A stretch of 64,000 bases of DNA from JACRLW01 sp050181465 (GTDB lineage: Bacteria; Planctomycetota; UBA1135; UBA2386): NCBI GenBank assembly GCA_050181465.1, contig JBFXDD010000015.1, positions 1 to 64,000 on the forward strand. The letters run 5' to 3'. The notes beneath the pieces are model-generated. The model had not been told where the DNA came from, made no database searches, and worked only from the letters and a program-made list of their open reading frames with translations. The stretch's first letter is position 1; each line of letters begins with the position of its first letter. This document shows positions 38,161 through 47,923 of the stretch, piece by piece. Made by a program: the position numbers and the translations under genes.

Positions 38161-39215
38161 CGCACACTCGGCTCGGCGACTCGATCCCCTTCACGCAATC
38201 CGACTCGGACTTCCGTCGTCATCCCGTCGGCGACACCGAGCGTGAGCGCGCGCGTCTCGAGTCGGTCGCCGTCGATGGCTACCTGAACCGACGGCTTACC
38301 GTCGCGCCACGTGATCAGCCGCTCAGGCAACACGACCGTGTCGACGGCACGCGCGAACTCGATCTCCGCGACTGCCGAGTAGCCGGCCCGCAAGAGGATT
38401 CCGGCCACCGGCTCGAGAGCAATGCGCACATCGAAGTTCACCGCGTTGTCGACGCGCCGCGCGCGCAAGCCGATCTCGACGATCTTGCCCTCGAGCATCG
38501 AATCGGGCAGCGGCCCCACGCGCACGCGTGCTGCCAACCCCTCGGACATCCGACCGACGTCGATCTCGTCGACGCTGCCGCGAAACACCGGGCGCTCGAG
38601 ATCGCCGAGCACCGCGACCACGGTTCCGATCCCGAAGTTCGACGCGGGAGTCACAGGATCACCCTCGCGCACGATCTGCAGGACATGACCTGCGACGGGC
38701 GCACGCACGACGAAGTCGATGCGGCGACCATCGATCTCGACGGCCCCCGTGCGCAGCAGCTCCAACAACTCCTCGGCGCTGCGGCGGCCGCGTTCGGCAG
38801 CCCGCTTCATGCGGTCGAGGCTTCGACCGCCTTGCATGAGCCGCGAGAGGTAGGCCATGGTGTGTTCGCCGTTGACGAACTCCATCGCTTCCTCCTCACC
38901 CTCCTTCGCACTGGCCACCGCGCGCTCGGCGCGCAACAGGTCCTGCTCCGTGAGCGTCGGCCAGACCTCGGCGAGCGGAGCACCCGCCTCGATCTTCTGC
39001 CCCAGCCGCACGTGGACTTTGCGGACGAAGCCGGCGAGCTGCGTATTGACCTGGGTCTCGCGCTCGGGCTCGACCACTCCGGTGGCGACCGCCTTCTGCG
39101 TGACGTCACCGCGCTGTACGACGTGGAAGACGGCGGCGTCGCGCGATGGCGAACAGGCCGTCCACGCGATCGGGATTCCGAGACAGAGGGCGAGACGCAA
39201 CGATCGAGAGTGCAT
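38157..39215 (-). CDS. Periplasmic adaptor (HlyD/MacA-type) of ABC exporter
   Basis: I start at ATG 39215 (MHSRSLRLALCLGIPIAW), followed by a cysteine that could be lipidated (TACSPS), though the lipobox is weak. The 352-residue protein shows the membrane-fusion-protein pattern: a barrel-sandwich start (GVVEPERETQVNTQLAGFVR, then VRLGQKIEAGAPLAEV), a helical hairpin (residues about 90-160), and the returning lipoyl half RAPVAGHVLQIVREGDPV. Beta-barrel and membrane-proximal domains follow. It heads the operon adaptor-permease-permease-ATPase, overlapping the next gene by ATGA. An outer-membrane TolC partner is not in the window. Confidence 0.88.
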   Translation of the reverse strand: MHSRSLRLALCLGIPIAWTACSPSRDAAVFHVVQRGDVTQKAVATGVVEPERETQVNTQLAGFVRKVHVRLGQKIEAGAPLAEVWPTLTEQDLLRAERAVASAKEGEEEAMEFVNGEHTMAYLSRLMQGGRSLDRMKRAAERGRRSAEELLELLRTGAVEIDGRRIDFVVRAPVAGHVLQIVREGDPVTPASNFGIGTVVAVLGDLERPVFRGSVDEIDVGRMSEGLAARVRVGPLPDSMLEGKIVEIGLRARRVDNAVNFDVRIALEPVAGILLRAGYSAVAEIEFARAVDTVVLPERLITWRDGKPSVQVAIDGDRLETRALTLGVADGMTTEVRVGLREGDRVAEPSVR

Positions 39216-39395
39216 CGTGAGCGATGGGAGTTCAGGGACTCGGAAACTTGGATCGACCTTACGTGATGGTCCGTGGATATCGCGAGATGTGACTCGCTCG
39301 AATCCGAAGCCGATCGAACCGCTCACGGCGAACCGGTCCTGCAATCTTCCCGAGGTGGAGTCTCACGATCCCCAGCGCAGCGACGTAAGGAGCGC

Positions 39396-40757
39396 ATGCT
39401 GTCGCTCTGCCTGTGGGGCCTAGGTTGCATCGAACCTTCACCGCACCCTCGCCTGACCGAACCGCCGCCGATCGTGATCGTCGGTGCGCGCATCGTCGAT
39501 GGAACCGGCTCCGCACCCCGGATCGGTCACAGCTTGTTGATCCGCAACGGTCGAATTGCCGCCATTGGGCCGAACCTCCGTATCCCGAAGGATGCGACGC
39601 GCGTGGACGGCGCGGGGATGACGCTGATCCCGGGCCTGTTCGACACGCACGGTCACTGCTTCACCGCCGACGGTAAGTCGCAGTTCGATTCGTTCCCGCC
39701 GCTGTTTCTAGCCAATGGAGTCACCACGACCTTCTCACCGGGGGAGGCGGATCCGGCGGCCGCCTACGCAGCGCGTGATCGACTTGCGAGCGGCGAGCAG
39801 ATCGGGGCTCGACTGCTTACTGCGGGACCCTACTTCGAAAAAGGTCAGGGGGAGATCGCCTGGCTGGTCGGCTATTCGGATCGGACCGAGGCACTCGAGT
39901 GGCTCGCCACACATGGTTCGCGAATGGACGGATTGAAGCTGCAGATGCAGATCACCGAGGACGAAGCGGTCGCTGTGCTGGCACGCGCACACGAACTCGG
40001 ACTCAAGGTCACCGGTCATCTGGGATCGCTCACGGCTCGCCGCGGCATCGAATTGGGCATCGATCGCTTGGAGCACGGTCTGTTCGCCATGAGTGAGTTC
40101 GCACCAGCGCGGATCGCCGGCATCGACGAGTGGTGCGCCAAGTTTCGGATGATCGGTGCTTTGGATCTGAGTAGCGACGATGTGCAGGACCTTGTCGACC
40201 AGATCGTCGCGCGACGAGTCGTGCTCTCACCCACGACCGTCGCGTTCGCAGCGTGGACCCCCGACTGGAAGCCCGTGACCTCGGACTGGGACGAGTATCT
40301 GGCGCCGGAGATTCGCCGCTTGGAGCGCGGTCGGGCACTGCGAATCGCGAGCTTGCCCGCCGAGCAGGGTGCGGCGTTCACGGCAGGTGTGAAGAAGCAA
40401 CTCGAGTTCCTGGCACTCGTGCACGCGCGCGGCGGAATCATCGTGACAGGTACCGACACCGGTGATCGCCGGCTCATTCCGGGCTTCGCTCTACATCGCG
40501 AACTCGCCTACCTCGTGCAGGCGGGCCTCACGCCCCTCGCCGCGCTGCGAGCCGCGACCGGACACGCAGCCTGGGCACTCGGTGTCGATCGGGATCTCGG
40601 CACCATCGAGGCCGGCAAGATCGCCGACCTCGTTCTGGTCCGCGGCGATCCCACGATGGACATCACCGCCGTGGCCGATGTCGTGACGGTCTGGAAAGAA
40701 GGCCGCGCCCATGATCCCGCCGAGCTGTTGGCGAGAGCCAAAGGCGGCATACGCTGA
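39396..40757 (+). CDS. Probable lipoprotein amidohydrolase
   Basis: An amidohydrolase-superfamily enzyme of 453 residues. From ATG 39396 a short hydrophobic stretch (LSLCLWGLGC) ends in a cysteine that could be lipidated; the frame is open upstream to 39273. The metal-site motif is PGLFDTHGHCF (HxH), with VTGHLGS and DRLEHGLF as later histidine positions and TGTDTG as the C-terminal aspartate. The order fits imidazolonepropionase-like and related dipeptidase enzymes. The substrate is unknown. It diverges from the exporter operon and converges on the next hypothetical gene. Confidence 0.8.
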   Translation: MLSLCLWGLGCIEPSPHPRLTEPPPIVIVGARIVDGTGSAPRIGHSLLIRNGRIAAIGPNLRIPKDATRVDGAGMTLIPGLFDTHGHCFTADGKSQFDSFPPLFLANGVTTTFSPGEADPAAAYAARDRLASGEQIGARLLTAGPYFEKGQGEIAWLVGYSDRTEALEWLATHGSRMDGLKLQMQITEDEAVAVLARAHELGLKVTGHLGSLTARRGIELGIDRLEHGLFAMSEFAPARIAGIDEWCAKFRMIGALDLSSDDVQDLVDQIVARRVVLSPTTVAFAAWTPDWKPVTSDWDEYLAPEIRRLERGRALRIASLPAEQGAAFTAGVKKQLEFLALVHARGGIIVTGTDTGDRRLIPGFALHRELAYLVQAGLTPLAALRAATGHAAWALGVDRDLGTIEAGKIADLVLVRGDPTMDITAVADVVTVWKEGRAHDPAELLARAKGGIR

Positions 40758-40773
40758 GCGCGCCGCAACGTCG

Positions 40774-41388
40774 TCAGCGCAGGACCAGCGGCATGCCCGA
40801 CTCGCGCGCGAACTCGATGGCATCGTGCACGATGCGCAACGAGGGCAACGCCGATGCGAGGAGCGGGTCGTTGCTGTGAACGTCGCGCTCGATCGAGCTC
40901 GGATGGACTCCGACACTTCGCTGCGCCAGAAAGACCACCTGATCGCGGAGCGCGATCAGCGAGCCGAGCGTGCACTCCTCGCCGTCGGGGCGCGGCACCT
41001 TCGCCGTGAAGTCGAACGAGCCGGGCAGCCAGAGATCGGCGGCCAGTAGCTGACCGTAGTGGCTGCGCGCGAACTTCGACTCGCTGGCAGCGCGCCATGC
41101 CGAGTCGAGTGCCAGGGGTGTCGTGACCACGCTCGGCAACTCGAGGTCGCTGCGCTCGGCATACACCGCAAACAACTGCAGAGCTTCCCAACCGAACTCG
41201 GGGAGCACGAACACGTGGGAGTCGAACGCGGGATGCTCGGGCCACGCGAGCGACGGATCGATTCGACCGGACAACGCCTCGCCGATGTCGCGTCGCCAAG
41301 TCAGGACGCCGTCTACCAGTGTCGACGCATCACCGGATTCGACGGCGAAGTAACGACAGAGTGGACCGCTCACCAACGATCGGTTCAT
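40774..41388 (-). CDS. Hypothetical protein coupled to DPP-IV-like peptidase
   Basis: The 204-residue protein starts at ATG 41388, overlapping the stop of the upstream peptidase gene (ATGA). It has no signal peptide or membrane segment. Segments such as HVFVLPEFGWEALQLFAVYA and ADLWLPGSFDFTAKVPRPDG suggest a compact alpha/beta protein, but I recognise no family. The coupling suggests a partner or a substrate-linked role for the peptidase; that is inference. Confidence 0.6.
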   Translation of the reverse strand: MNRSLVSGPLCRYFAVESGDASTLVDGVLTWRRDIGEALSGRIDPSLAWPEHPAFDSHVFVLPEFGWEALQLFAVYAERSDLELPSVVTTPLALDSAWRAASESKFARSHYGQLLAADLWLPGSFDFTAKVPRPDGEECTLGSLIALRDQVVFLAQRSVGVHPSSIERDVHSNDPLLASALPSLRIVHDAIEFARESGMPLVLR

Positions 41389-43610
41389 CGGCGGCCGCGC
41401 AGGTGGTCGTCGAAGAAGGACTCCATCGACAGGAAGAGATGCACCTGCTGGCGTGCGTCCTCGATCCCGTGTCGGACCTGCGGGTACGGCATGTAGCGGA
41501 ACGGTCGACCGATGCGCTGAAGCGCCCACGCAAAGCGCAGGCTGTTGCGAGCGTGCACATTGTCATCCATCGTGGAGGCGACGAGCATCAACTCGCCGCG
41601 CAGACTCTCGGCCGCCTCGAGCGCGCTGCCTGCCGAGTAGCCCTCGATGTTGCTCTGCGGCATCCCCATGTACCGCTCGGTGTAGATGGTGTCGTAGAAG
41701 CGCCAATCGGTGACCGGGTTCACTGCAACTCCGGCTGCGAAGAGATCACAGTGCGTGAGGTCGTACAGCGTCTGATAGCCGCCGTAGCTCCACCCCCAGA
41801 TCCCGATGCGCGCCGGATCGACGAAGCCCTGCTTCACGAGCCAGCCGACGACATCGACGTGATCCATCAGTTCGGTCTGGCCGAGCCGGCGATATCCGGC
41901 CTGGGCCGAGACTCGACCTTTGCCGCTCCCGGTGCGGCAATCGACGATCGCCACGAAGTAGCCGCGTTGCGCCATGCGCATGTGCCAGAGGTTGTCGCGC
42001 CAGCGCCAGCGATCGAGCACGCGTGGACTGTGCGGGCCCGAGTACTGGAACACGATCGTCGGGTACTTCTGCCGTGCATCGAAGTCGCGAGGCTCGATCA
42101 ACAGCGCTTCGAGTGCTACGCCGTCGCGCGCGGTGATCGTCACGAACTTCTCTTCGGGCAACCGATAGGCTTCGAGCGCTTCGAGCCGAGGACGACTGAT
42201 CTCGCGCACGATCGCGCCGTCGAGCTTTCTGATCGCCAACGTCGGCGGCCGGTCGAAGCGAGACCATTCGTCGAGGAACGACGCATGATCCGGTGCGAGT
42301 TTGACCTCGTGCCAACCGGCGTCCTTCGTGATGCGCTCGATCTCACCACCGCCCAACGGCACGCGATAGAGGTGCTGCGACTTCCAATCACCGCCCTCCG
42401 AGGCGAACCACACGAAGCCGCCGACCTCGTCGATCGACAAGAGTTCGTCGACCTCGAACTCGCCGGTGGTCAGGCGACCGACGAGCGCTCCGTCTCGCTT
42501 GTAGCGATAGACATGCGCGTAGCCGTCGCGCTCACTCACCCACAGGAACTCGGCCCCGCCGGCGAGGAATCTCGGCTCGTGCTTCGCCTCGACCCAACAG
42601 GGGCTGTCCTCGCGGAAGACCAAGCGGGTCCCGCCCTCGCGCGCATCCCCGGCGATCATCTCCAGCCAGCGCTGCTCGCGGTCCTGAACCTGGAAGTAGA
42701 CCTCGGCACCGGTGGGATCCCACGTCACGCGAACGACGAGTGGATCGTCGGCGAGCCACTGCCCCATGTCGAACCATCGCGGCGAGCCGCCGGCGGCATC
42801 GACCACGCCGATGTCCACTCGTGGGTTCGGATCTCCCGCCAACGGGTAGCGGATGGTCTCGTGAAGCTCGCGGCCCGGACGATCGTTCGGGATCGTGAGT
42901 TCGCCGACCGGACGCTGATCGAGACGCAGCAGTGCGAGTCGGGTGCTGTCGGGCGACCACCAGAAGCCCTGGAAGTTGCCGCGGCCGTACAGCTCCTCCT
43001 GGTAGACCCAGTCGAGGCGGCCGTGCAGCAGTTCGTCGCTGCCGCCGCTGGTGAGTTGGATCGCTTCTCCCCCGGTCACGGGCACGACGTAGAGATTGCC
43101 GTCGCGCGCGAACGCGACGAGTTCGCCGTTGGGTGACACCATCGCGCCGATCTCGTCGGCGGGATCGCGGGTGAGGCGGTGCGCGGTGTCGTGGACGCGG
43201 TCGTACCAGAACAGATCGTCCACGAAGTCGAGCACGAAGCCGCGATGGTCGGGTGCCCAGGTGAAAGCGGACGGATCTTCGGTGGCGGCGAGCAGGTCGT
43301 CGCGACGCAGACCCGGCAACCCAGCCAGAGCCTCTATCCAGCCGGGATCGACGAAGGCCACGCGTTCGCGGGCGTCGACGGCGTGCTGGCTGAAGAAGGT
43401 GCGCAGCACTTCGCCGTCGCGTTCGAACGCGCCGTACACGAGGTAATGCGAACCATCCAGCCAGACGATCGGCGCCTCGTGGTCGGGAACGATCGTGCCG
43501 TCCATCGTGAAGCAATCGACCAGGCTGAGTTCACGGACACCCTGCGCCGTGAGCACCGAGGAAACCAGGACCGCGGCGAGCGCGGCAAACGACCCTTGCA
43601 TGCCGCGCAT
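41385..43610 (-). CDS. Exported dipeptidyl-peptidase IV-like serine peptidase (S9)
   Basis: The 741-residue S9B-family peptidase removes N-terminal dipeptides, usually X-Pro. ATG 43610 opens a signal peptide (FAALAAVLVSSVLTAQG). The eight-bladed propeller comes first and contains the double-Glu anchor motif DWVYQEELYGR. The alpha/beta-hydrolase domain follows, with nucleophile Ser about 608 (GWSYGGYQ), Asp about 682 (STMDDNVH) and His about 714 (RHGIED), so the triad is complete. Upstream in-frame residues lack homology and are excluded. A small hypothetical gene overlaps its stop. It is likely periplasmic or cell-surface. Confidence 0.93.
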   Translation of the reverse strand: MRGMQGSFAALAAVLVSSVLTAQGVRELSLVDCFTMDGTIVPDHEAPIVWLDGSHYLVYGAFERDGEVLRTFFSQHAVDARERVAFVDPGWIEALAGLPGLRRDDLLAATEDPSAFTWAPDHRGFVLDFVDDLFWYDRVHDTAHRLTRDPADEIGAMVSPNGELVAFARDGNLYVVPVTGGEAIQLTSGGSDELLHGRLDWVYQEELYGRGNFQGFWWSPDSTRLALLRLDQRPVGELTIPNDRPGRELHETIRYPLAGDPNPRVDIGVVDAAGGSPRWFDMGQWLADDPLVVRVTWDPTGAEVYFQVQDREQRWLEMIAGDAREGGTRLVFREDSPCWVEAKHEPRFLAGGAEFLWVSERDGYAHVYRYKRDGALVGRLTTGEFEVDELLSIDEVGGFVWFASEGGDWKSQHLYRVPLGGGEIERITKDAGWHEVKLAPDHASFLDEWSRFDRPPTLAIRKLDGAIVREISRPRLEALEAYRLPEEKFVTITARDGVALEALLIEPRDFDARQKYPTIVFQYSGPHSPRVLDRWRWRDNLWHMRMAQRGYFVAIVDCRTGSGKGRVSAQAGYRRLGQTELMDHVDVVGWLVKQGFVDPARIGIWGWSYGGYQTLYDLTHCDLFAAGVAVNPVTDWRFYDTIYTERYMGMPQSNIEGYSAGSALEAAESLRGELMLVASTMDDNVHARNSLRFAWALQRIGRPFRYMPYPQVRHGIEDARQQVHLFLSMESFFDDHLRGRR

Positions 43611-43663
43611 GATCCTCACCGACCACGGTCGGTGCCAACAAGCGAATCCAAGATCGCGGTGGG

Positions 43664-44659
43664 TCACTCGCACTCGCGTTTGCGATCCCGCTCCATCAGC
43701 GCGCGTACGGTCTCGAGCGGATTCTTGCCCTCGAACAAGACCGCACACACCGCATCGCACAGCGGCATCTCCACGCCCAACTCGCGCGCACGCTGCTGCA
43801 CGACTCGCGAGGTATGGACACCCTCGGCGACCTTCTTGGTGCTGGCAAGAATGTCGGCCAACGATTCTCCGTGGCCGATGCGAACCCCGAATGCACGGTT
43901 TCGCCCATGCGGACTGAAGGCCGTCACCGCGAGGTCTCCCACCCCGGCAAGTCCGTGGAAGGTCTCCGCCAGCGCGCCCGATGCGAGACCGAATCGCGTC
44001 ATCTCGGCGAGTCCGCGCGAAAGGATCGCTGCCTTGGTGTTGTCACCGAGCCCGAGGCCTTCGGCAACTCCGGCCGCCACCGCCATCACGTTCTTGAGAG
44101 CACCGCACAACTCGACGCCGAGCAGGTCCTCACTGCGATAGATCCGTAGATGGCGATCGGAGAGCGCGGCCTGGATGGATCGCCGTTCCTGCTGCCCGGC
44201 CCCGGCGAGCACAACCGCCGCCGGGAGACCGCGGGCAACCTCCTCCGCGTGGCTCGGACCGCTGAGCGCCAAGATCGGCGCATTGGCGACCTCAGCACGG
44301 ATGACCTCGCTCGGTCGCATCGCCGTCGAGAACTCGAGTCCTTTCGCCAAGGACACCAGCGGCACACCGAGCGGGATGTGTCTGCGCAGCGCCACGAGGA
44401 CCGTCCGCAGGTGCTGTGTCGGCACGGCGACCAGCACGATGTCGGCTCCCTCCAGTGCCTGCGCGCCGTCCGCAGTGATGTCGATCGACGCCGGCAACTC
44501 GACCTCCGGCAAGTAGCGCGGGTTGCGCCGGGTGCGAACACACTCGGCCGCGTATTCCGCGTCGTGTGCCCAGATGGTCACCGAGTGGCCGGCGCGTTGC
44601 GCAGCGATCGCCATCGCCGTGCCGAAGCCACCGTTGCCGAGCACCGAGATCCTGCTCAC
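43664..44659 (-). CDS. gpsA: Glycerol-3-phosphate dehydrogenase [NAD(P)+]
   Basis: GpsA reduces dihydroxyacetone phosphate to sn-glycerol 3-phosphate, the backbone of phospholipids. The 331-residue protein has the N-terminal nucleotide fold ISVLGNGGFGTAMA, the substrate-binding SLAKGLE and LSGPSHAEEVA, and the catalytic-lysine region GALKNVMAVAAGV. The end of the active site follows as GLAGVGDLAVTAFS and GRNRAFG. I start at GTG 44659, which overlaps the plsY stop by 4 bp. The pair gives consecutive steps of lipid synthesis, which strongly supports both calls. Confidence 0.96.
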   Translation of the reverse strand: MSRISVLGNGGFGTAMAIAAQRAGHSVTIWAHDAEYAAECVRTRRNPRYLPEVELPASIDITADGAQALEGADIVLVAVPTQHLRTVLVALRRHIPLGVPLVSLAKGLEFSTAMRPSEVIRAEVANAPILALSGPSHAEEVARGLPAAVVLAGAGQQERRSIQAALSDRHLRIYRSEDLLGVELCGALKNVMAVAAGVAEGLGLGDNTKAAILSRGLAEMTRFGLASGALAETFHGLAGVGDLAVTAFSPHGRNRAFGVRIGHGESLADILASTKKVAEGVHTSRVVQQRARELGVEMPLCDAVCAVLFEGKNPLETVRALMERDRKRECE

Positions 44660-45282
44660 GCAGCGAGACCCCCGCGCGCGGCGCTTCGCCACTTGGCGAG
44701 ATTCGAACGGTGAGTCCAGATCAGGAAGGCCGCGACTGCGATCGCGAGCGCCGTGGCCGGCCAACGGGCACCGAACGCCGTGCCGGGCTCACGCAAGATG
44801 ACGACGAGTGCCAGGGTGATCCCGATCGCGAGACTCCCGAAGAACACGCGGCGGGTGAGACCGAGCACCGCGAAGAAGACGACGAGCGCGATGGCGAGCG
44901 CGAGCGGCTCGATCGCTGCGAAGACCCCGGTCGTCGTCGCGACCCCCTTGCCGCCGCGAAACCGCAGGAACGGCGAGAAACAATGGCCGAGGACAGCCGC
45001 CGCGCCCAACGCCACCGCCTGTCCGAGGCCGCCCTCGACTGCCCCGAGGCCGAATGCGGGGAACCAGCGCGCCGGCACATAGCCCTTCGCGAAGTCCAGC
45101 ACGTAGAAGAGGAGGAACATCGGCACGCGTGCACGGCCGAAAGCGCGCGACGCGTTCGTGGCGCCGACGTTGCCCGATCCCAGCGTGCGGATGTCGACAC
45201 CGCGCAGAAGCCGGACCAGCACCAGGCCGAACGGCACCCCACCGAGGAGGTAGGCGGCGAGCAGTGCGAGCGCGAAGGTCAT
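44656..45282 (-). CDS. plsY: Acyl-phosphate:glycerol-3-phosphate acyltransferase PlsY
   Basis: PlsY is an integral-membrane enzyme that transfers an acyl group from acyl phosphate to glycerol 3-phosphate. The 208-residue protein shows its three signature loops: LGSGNVGATNASR, then LGHCFSPFLRFRGGKGVATT, then a C-terminal HRSNLAKW-type tail. About five to six helices are predicted (ALALLAAYLLGGVPFGLVLV first). I start at ATG 45282; the frame is open upstream. It is followed with overlap by gpsA, which makes its substrate. Confidence 0.96.
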   Translation of the reverse strand: MTFALALLAAYLLGGVPFGLVLVRLLRGVDIRTLGSGNVGATNASRAFGRARVPMFLLFYVLDFAKGYVPARWFPAFGLGAVEGGLGQAVALGAAAVLGHCFSPFLRFRGGKGVATTTGVFAAIEPLALAIALVVFFAVLGLTRRVFFGSLAIGITLALVVILREPGTAFGARWPATALAIAVAAFLIWTHRSNLAKWRSAARGGLAA

Positions 45283-45361
45283 TCGGATGGACGCGGTGGA
45301 CTCGCATCGAACGCCATCCCCGTCGCGTGCGCAACGGACTTCGGTATCCTGCGCCGCACTC

Positions 45362-47332
45362 GTGACCACGCTGCGCATCGGCATCGACACCGGCGGCACC
45401 TTCACCGACGTCGTCGCACTCGACCGTGGGGAACTCTCGGTGTTCAAGGTGCCGTCGACGCCGGGCGACCCGGCGCAGGCGGTCCTCGAGGGTATTGCCC
45501 GCGCGCGTGGGAACGCCGTCGTGGACGCGATCCACGGAACCACCGTCGGCCTGAACGCGGTCCTGACCGGCAGTCTCGCCCGCACCGCGTTCGTCACCAA
45601 CCGGGGCTTCCTCGACCTGATCGAGATCGGCCGTCAGGATCGGCTCGGGCTCTACGACCTGGAGCCGCGCCGGGCGGAGGTGCCGGTCCCGCGGGACTTG
45701 CGCTTCGAGGTCGGGTTGCGGCGACTCGCAGACGGCTCCCTGGAGTCGCCGTGCTCCCCCGCCGAGCTGCGCGATCTGCGGCGGCGGCTGGCGGCCGCCG
45801 AGGTGGAATCGATCGCGATCGGTCTCCTGCATTCGCCCAATCACCGCGAGGACGAACTGCGGATCGCGGAAGCCCTCACCGATCTGGGCGTGCCGATCAC
45901 GACCAGCGCCGAGCTGCTGCCTCGCCACGGCGAGTTCGAGCGCTTCACCGCGACCATTCTCAACGCGGCGATCGCGCCGCGGATGGGCCGCTACCTCGCT
46001 CGCCTGGACGAGGACGTACGCCCGGGAGGGCTTCGCCTGCTACGCAGCAGCGGCGGCATCCTCCCGCTGGACGAAGCGCACCGACACCCCGCCAAAGCGA
46101 TGTTCTCCGGACCGGCTGGCGGCGTCATCGCCACCGCGAGACTGGCCGCGGCACTGGGTGAGCCCCGCCTGGCCGCGCTCGACATGGGCGGAACTTCGAC
46201 GGACGTCTCGCTCGTCGATGCCGAGCCGATCGCAGAGGGCGACGACGCGACGATCGGAGGCCTGCCGCTGCCCCTCCCGGCCTTCGACGTCCACACGATC
46301 GGTTGCGGCGGCGGCTCGATTGCGTGGGTCGACGCGGGCGGCGCGCTTCGGGTCGGCCCGAAGAGCGCGGGCGCCGAGCCCGGCCCGGCGTGCTACGGCC
46401 GATCGACGGAACCCACCGTGACGGATGCTCACGTCGCACTCGGGCACCTCGACGCCGATTCATTGGCGAGGAGCGGCATGGCGCTGGACCCGGATCGGTC
46501 GGTCCGGGCAATCGAGACTCTCGGTCGCCGGCTCGGGCTCACGCCGACCCAGACCGCGCTCGGCGTTCTCGAAGTTGCCGAGGTTGCGATGGCGCGGGCT
46601 CTGATGGTGATCACCAGCGCCCGATCGGTCGACCCTGCGAGGGTACCGCTGTGCGCCTACGGCGGAGCCGGGGGATTGGTCGCAGCAAGCCTCGCGGCCC
46701 GCCTGCGCATGCCCCGCGCCTTGATCCCCAACCATCCGGGTGCGTTCTCGGCCATCGGTCTCGCACTCGCGGGGGAAAGCTTCGAAGAGATCCATCCACT
46801 GCGTCGCCGTCTCGATCCCACGGGGATCAGGGCGGTCAACCGCCTGGCCCGTGAGTTCGGGACCGCTCTGCGCCGACGGCTCGGTGGCCCGCGACCCACC
46901 GCGGTTCGTGCCGAGGTTCGCTTGCGTTACCTCGGGCAGGGCAGAGGACTGTGGCTCGCGGTCGGCAGCGGCCTACTGGAGCGATTCACCGTGCTCCATC
47001 GGCACCGATTCGGCTTCGCCCGCGACGGCGCGGCGGTCGAGTGCATTGAGCTTCGCGTCACGCTGGCGCGGCCAGGCCCCACCCTCCCCCCGCTCGCCGC
47101 ACCAGCGTCTGGCAAGCCACAAGGACCGCGCGACCCGGCCACCGCCCCACTCGGCCGCACCTTGCCGACCTGGGAGCGGGCCGATCTCCGAATCGGCGAT
47201 CGAGTCGCGGGACCCGCTCGCATCGTCGAGAGCACCAGTGTCGTGTTGCTTCCGGTTGGTGCGATTGCGGAGCGATTGCCCGATGCTCTGGAAATCACGA
47301 ACGACTCCGCAGCGGTGACGGAATCGCGTTGA
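45362..47332 (+). CDS. Hydantoinase/oxoprolinase family protein (HyuA-like)
   Basis: The 656-residue protein belongs to the HyuA / N-methylhydantoinase A family of ASKHA-fold, ATP-dependent amide-ring hydrolases. It shows the opening phosphate loop RIGIDTGGTFTDVVA, HGTTVGLNAVL, TNRGFLDLIEIGRQ, FSGPAGGVIATARLA, DMGGTSTDVSLV and VHTIGCGGGSIAWVD in the usual order. I start at GTG 45362; residues from ATG 45287 are not homologous. The B subunit (HyuB) is missing from the neighbourhood, which is notable because A and B are usually adjacent. Hydantoin, oxoproline and acetone carboxylase substrates cannot be separated. Confidence 0.88.
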   Translation: MTTLRIGIDTGGTFTDVVALDRGELSVFKVPSTPGDPAQAVLEGIARARGNAVVDAIHGTTVGLNAVLTGSLARTAFVTNRGFLDLIEIGRQDRLGLYDLEPRRAEVPVPRDLRFEVGLRRLADGSLESPCSPAELRDLRRRLAAAEVESIAIGLLHSPNHREDELRIAEALTDLGVPITTSAELLPRHGEFERFTATILNAAIAPRMGRYLARLDEDVRPGGLRLLRSSGGILPLDEAHRHPAKAMFSGPAGGVIATARLAAALGEPRLAALDMGGTSTDVSLVDAEPIAEGDDATIGGLPLPLPAFDVHTIGCGGGSIAWVDAGGALRVGPKSAGAEPGPACYGRSTEPTVTDAHVALGHLDADSLARSGMALDPDRSVRAIETLGRRLGLTPTQTALGVLEVAEVAMARALMVITSARSVDPARVPLCAYGGAGGLVAASLAARLRMPRALIPNHPGAFSAIGLALAGESFEEIHPLRRRLDPTGIRAVNRLAREFGTALRRRLGGPRPTAVRAEVRLRYLGQGRGLWLAVGSGLLERFTVLHRHRFGFARDGAAVECIELRVTLARPGPTLPPLAAPASGKPQGPRDPATAPLGRTLPTWERADLRIGDRVAGPARIVESTSVVLLPVGAIAERLPDALEITNDSAAVTESR

Positions 47333-47923
47333 GAATTCCAAACTCGTCGAGCTTGAATCCTTGACACTGCGAGCTAGACTTCTCGGAGATTTCGCAAGTG
47401 GAGTGTGCAGGGATTGGCCTGTCCACTTGCCCGGTGTTGACGTTGCAGCACTGGTAGCTCTTGAACAATCGGTTTTTGGTGAGATCGCGACGTGGCGACA
47501 CGATGCGTCCCTCACCCAGGCGAACGTGAGCCGGGGGTTGCCGCCAAGGGCGTAAAAACTTGACTCTCCTTCTTCCCCTTTTCCCGAAGTTTCCCCCCCG
47601 GCATTTTTTCGCCTCGCCAACCGATTCGAGTGCTCGCCGCGCGATTGCTCCGTGGACGTTTGCCCAGCCTGGATGCCCAGCCTGGAATCTTCGTGATCGG
47701 CTCTTGCGATCGCCGCAACTCGCGCCCAACGACATCGCGACGCCGGCTCGTCCGTGACAGCGCAGCTACGGCGACGCTTCGGACGTCGGCCGACGCAGCT
47801 CCTTCCCGGGCGCCGGACTGTGTCGGTCTCACGACGACATTTGCGAACAGTCCGGGCCAGCCGTTCAGGCGAGCCATAGGCCCTTCGGGCCACTCGCTGT
47901 TCGCCGATCGAAGGCTCCCCGAC
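47333..47923. other. 591-bp convergent intergenic region
   Basis: The region lies between two convergent genes and is less GC-rich than its surroundings up to about 47620, with several homopolymer runs (A5, T5-6, C7-8). It contains dispersed repeat copy B (47705-47859). A minus-strand frame gives a small Cys-containing peptide (SYQCCNVNTGQVDRP... over 47333-47470), but it has no clear start, so I do not call a gene. Confidence 0.5.
47705..47859. repeat. Dispersed intergenic repeat, copy B
   Basis: These 155 bp align without gaps to 26630-26784, with strongest matches TGCGATCGCCGCAA at the left, GACGCAGCTCCTTCCCGGGC centrally and TCCGGGCCAG at the right end. The left inverted end seen in copy A is poorly conserved. 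Both copies are outside genes. Confidence 0.65.

Noticed and set aside
47333..47735. Minus-strand frame with a Cys-containing peptide
   Set aside because: No start codon or RBS near the plausible part, and it runs into the dispersed repeat and into the antisense of the preceding gene.
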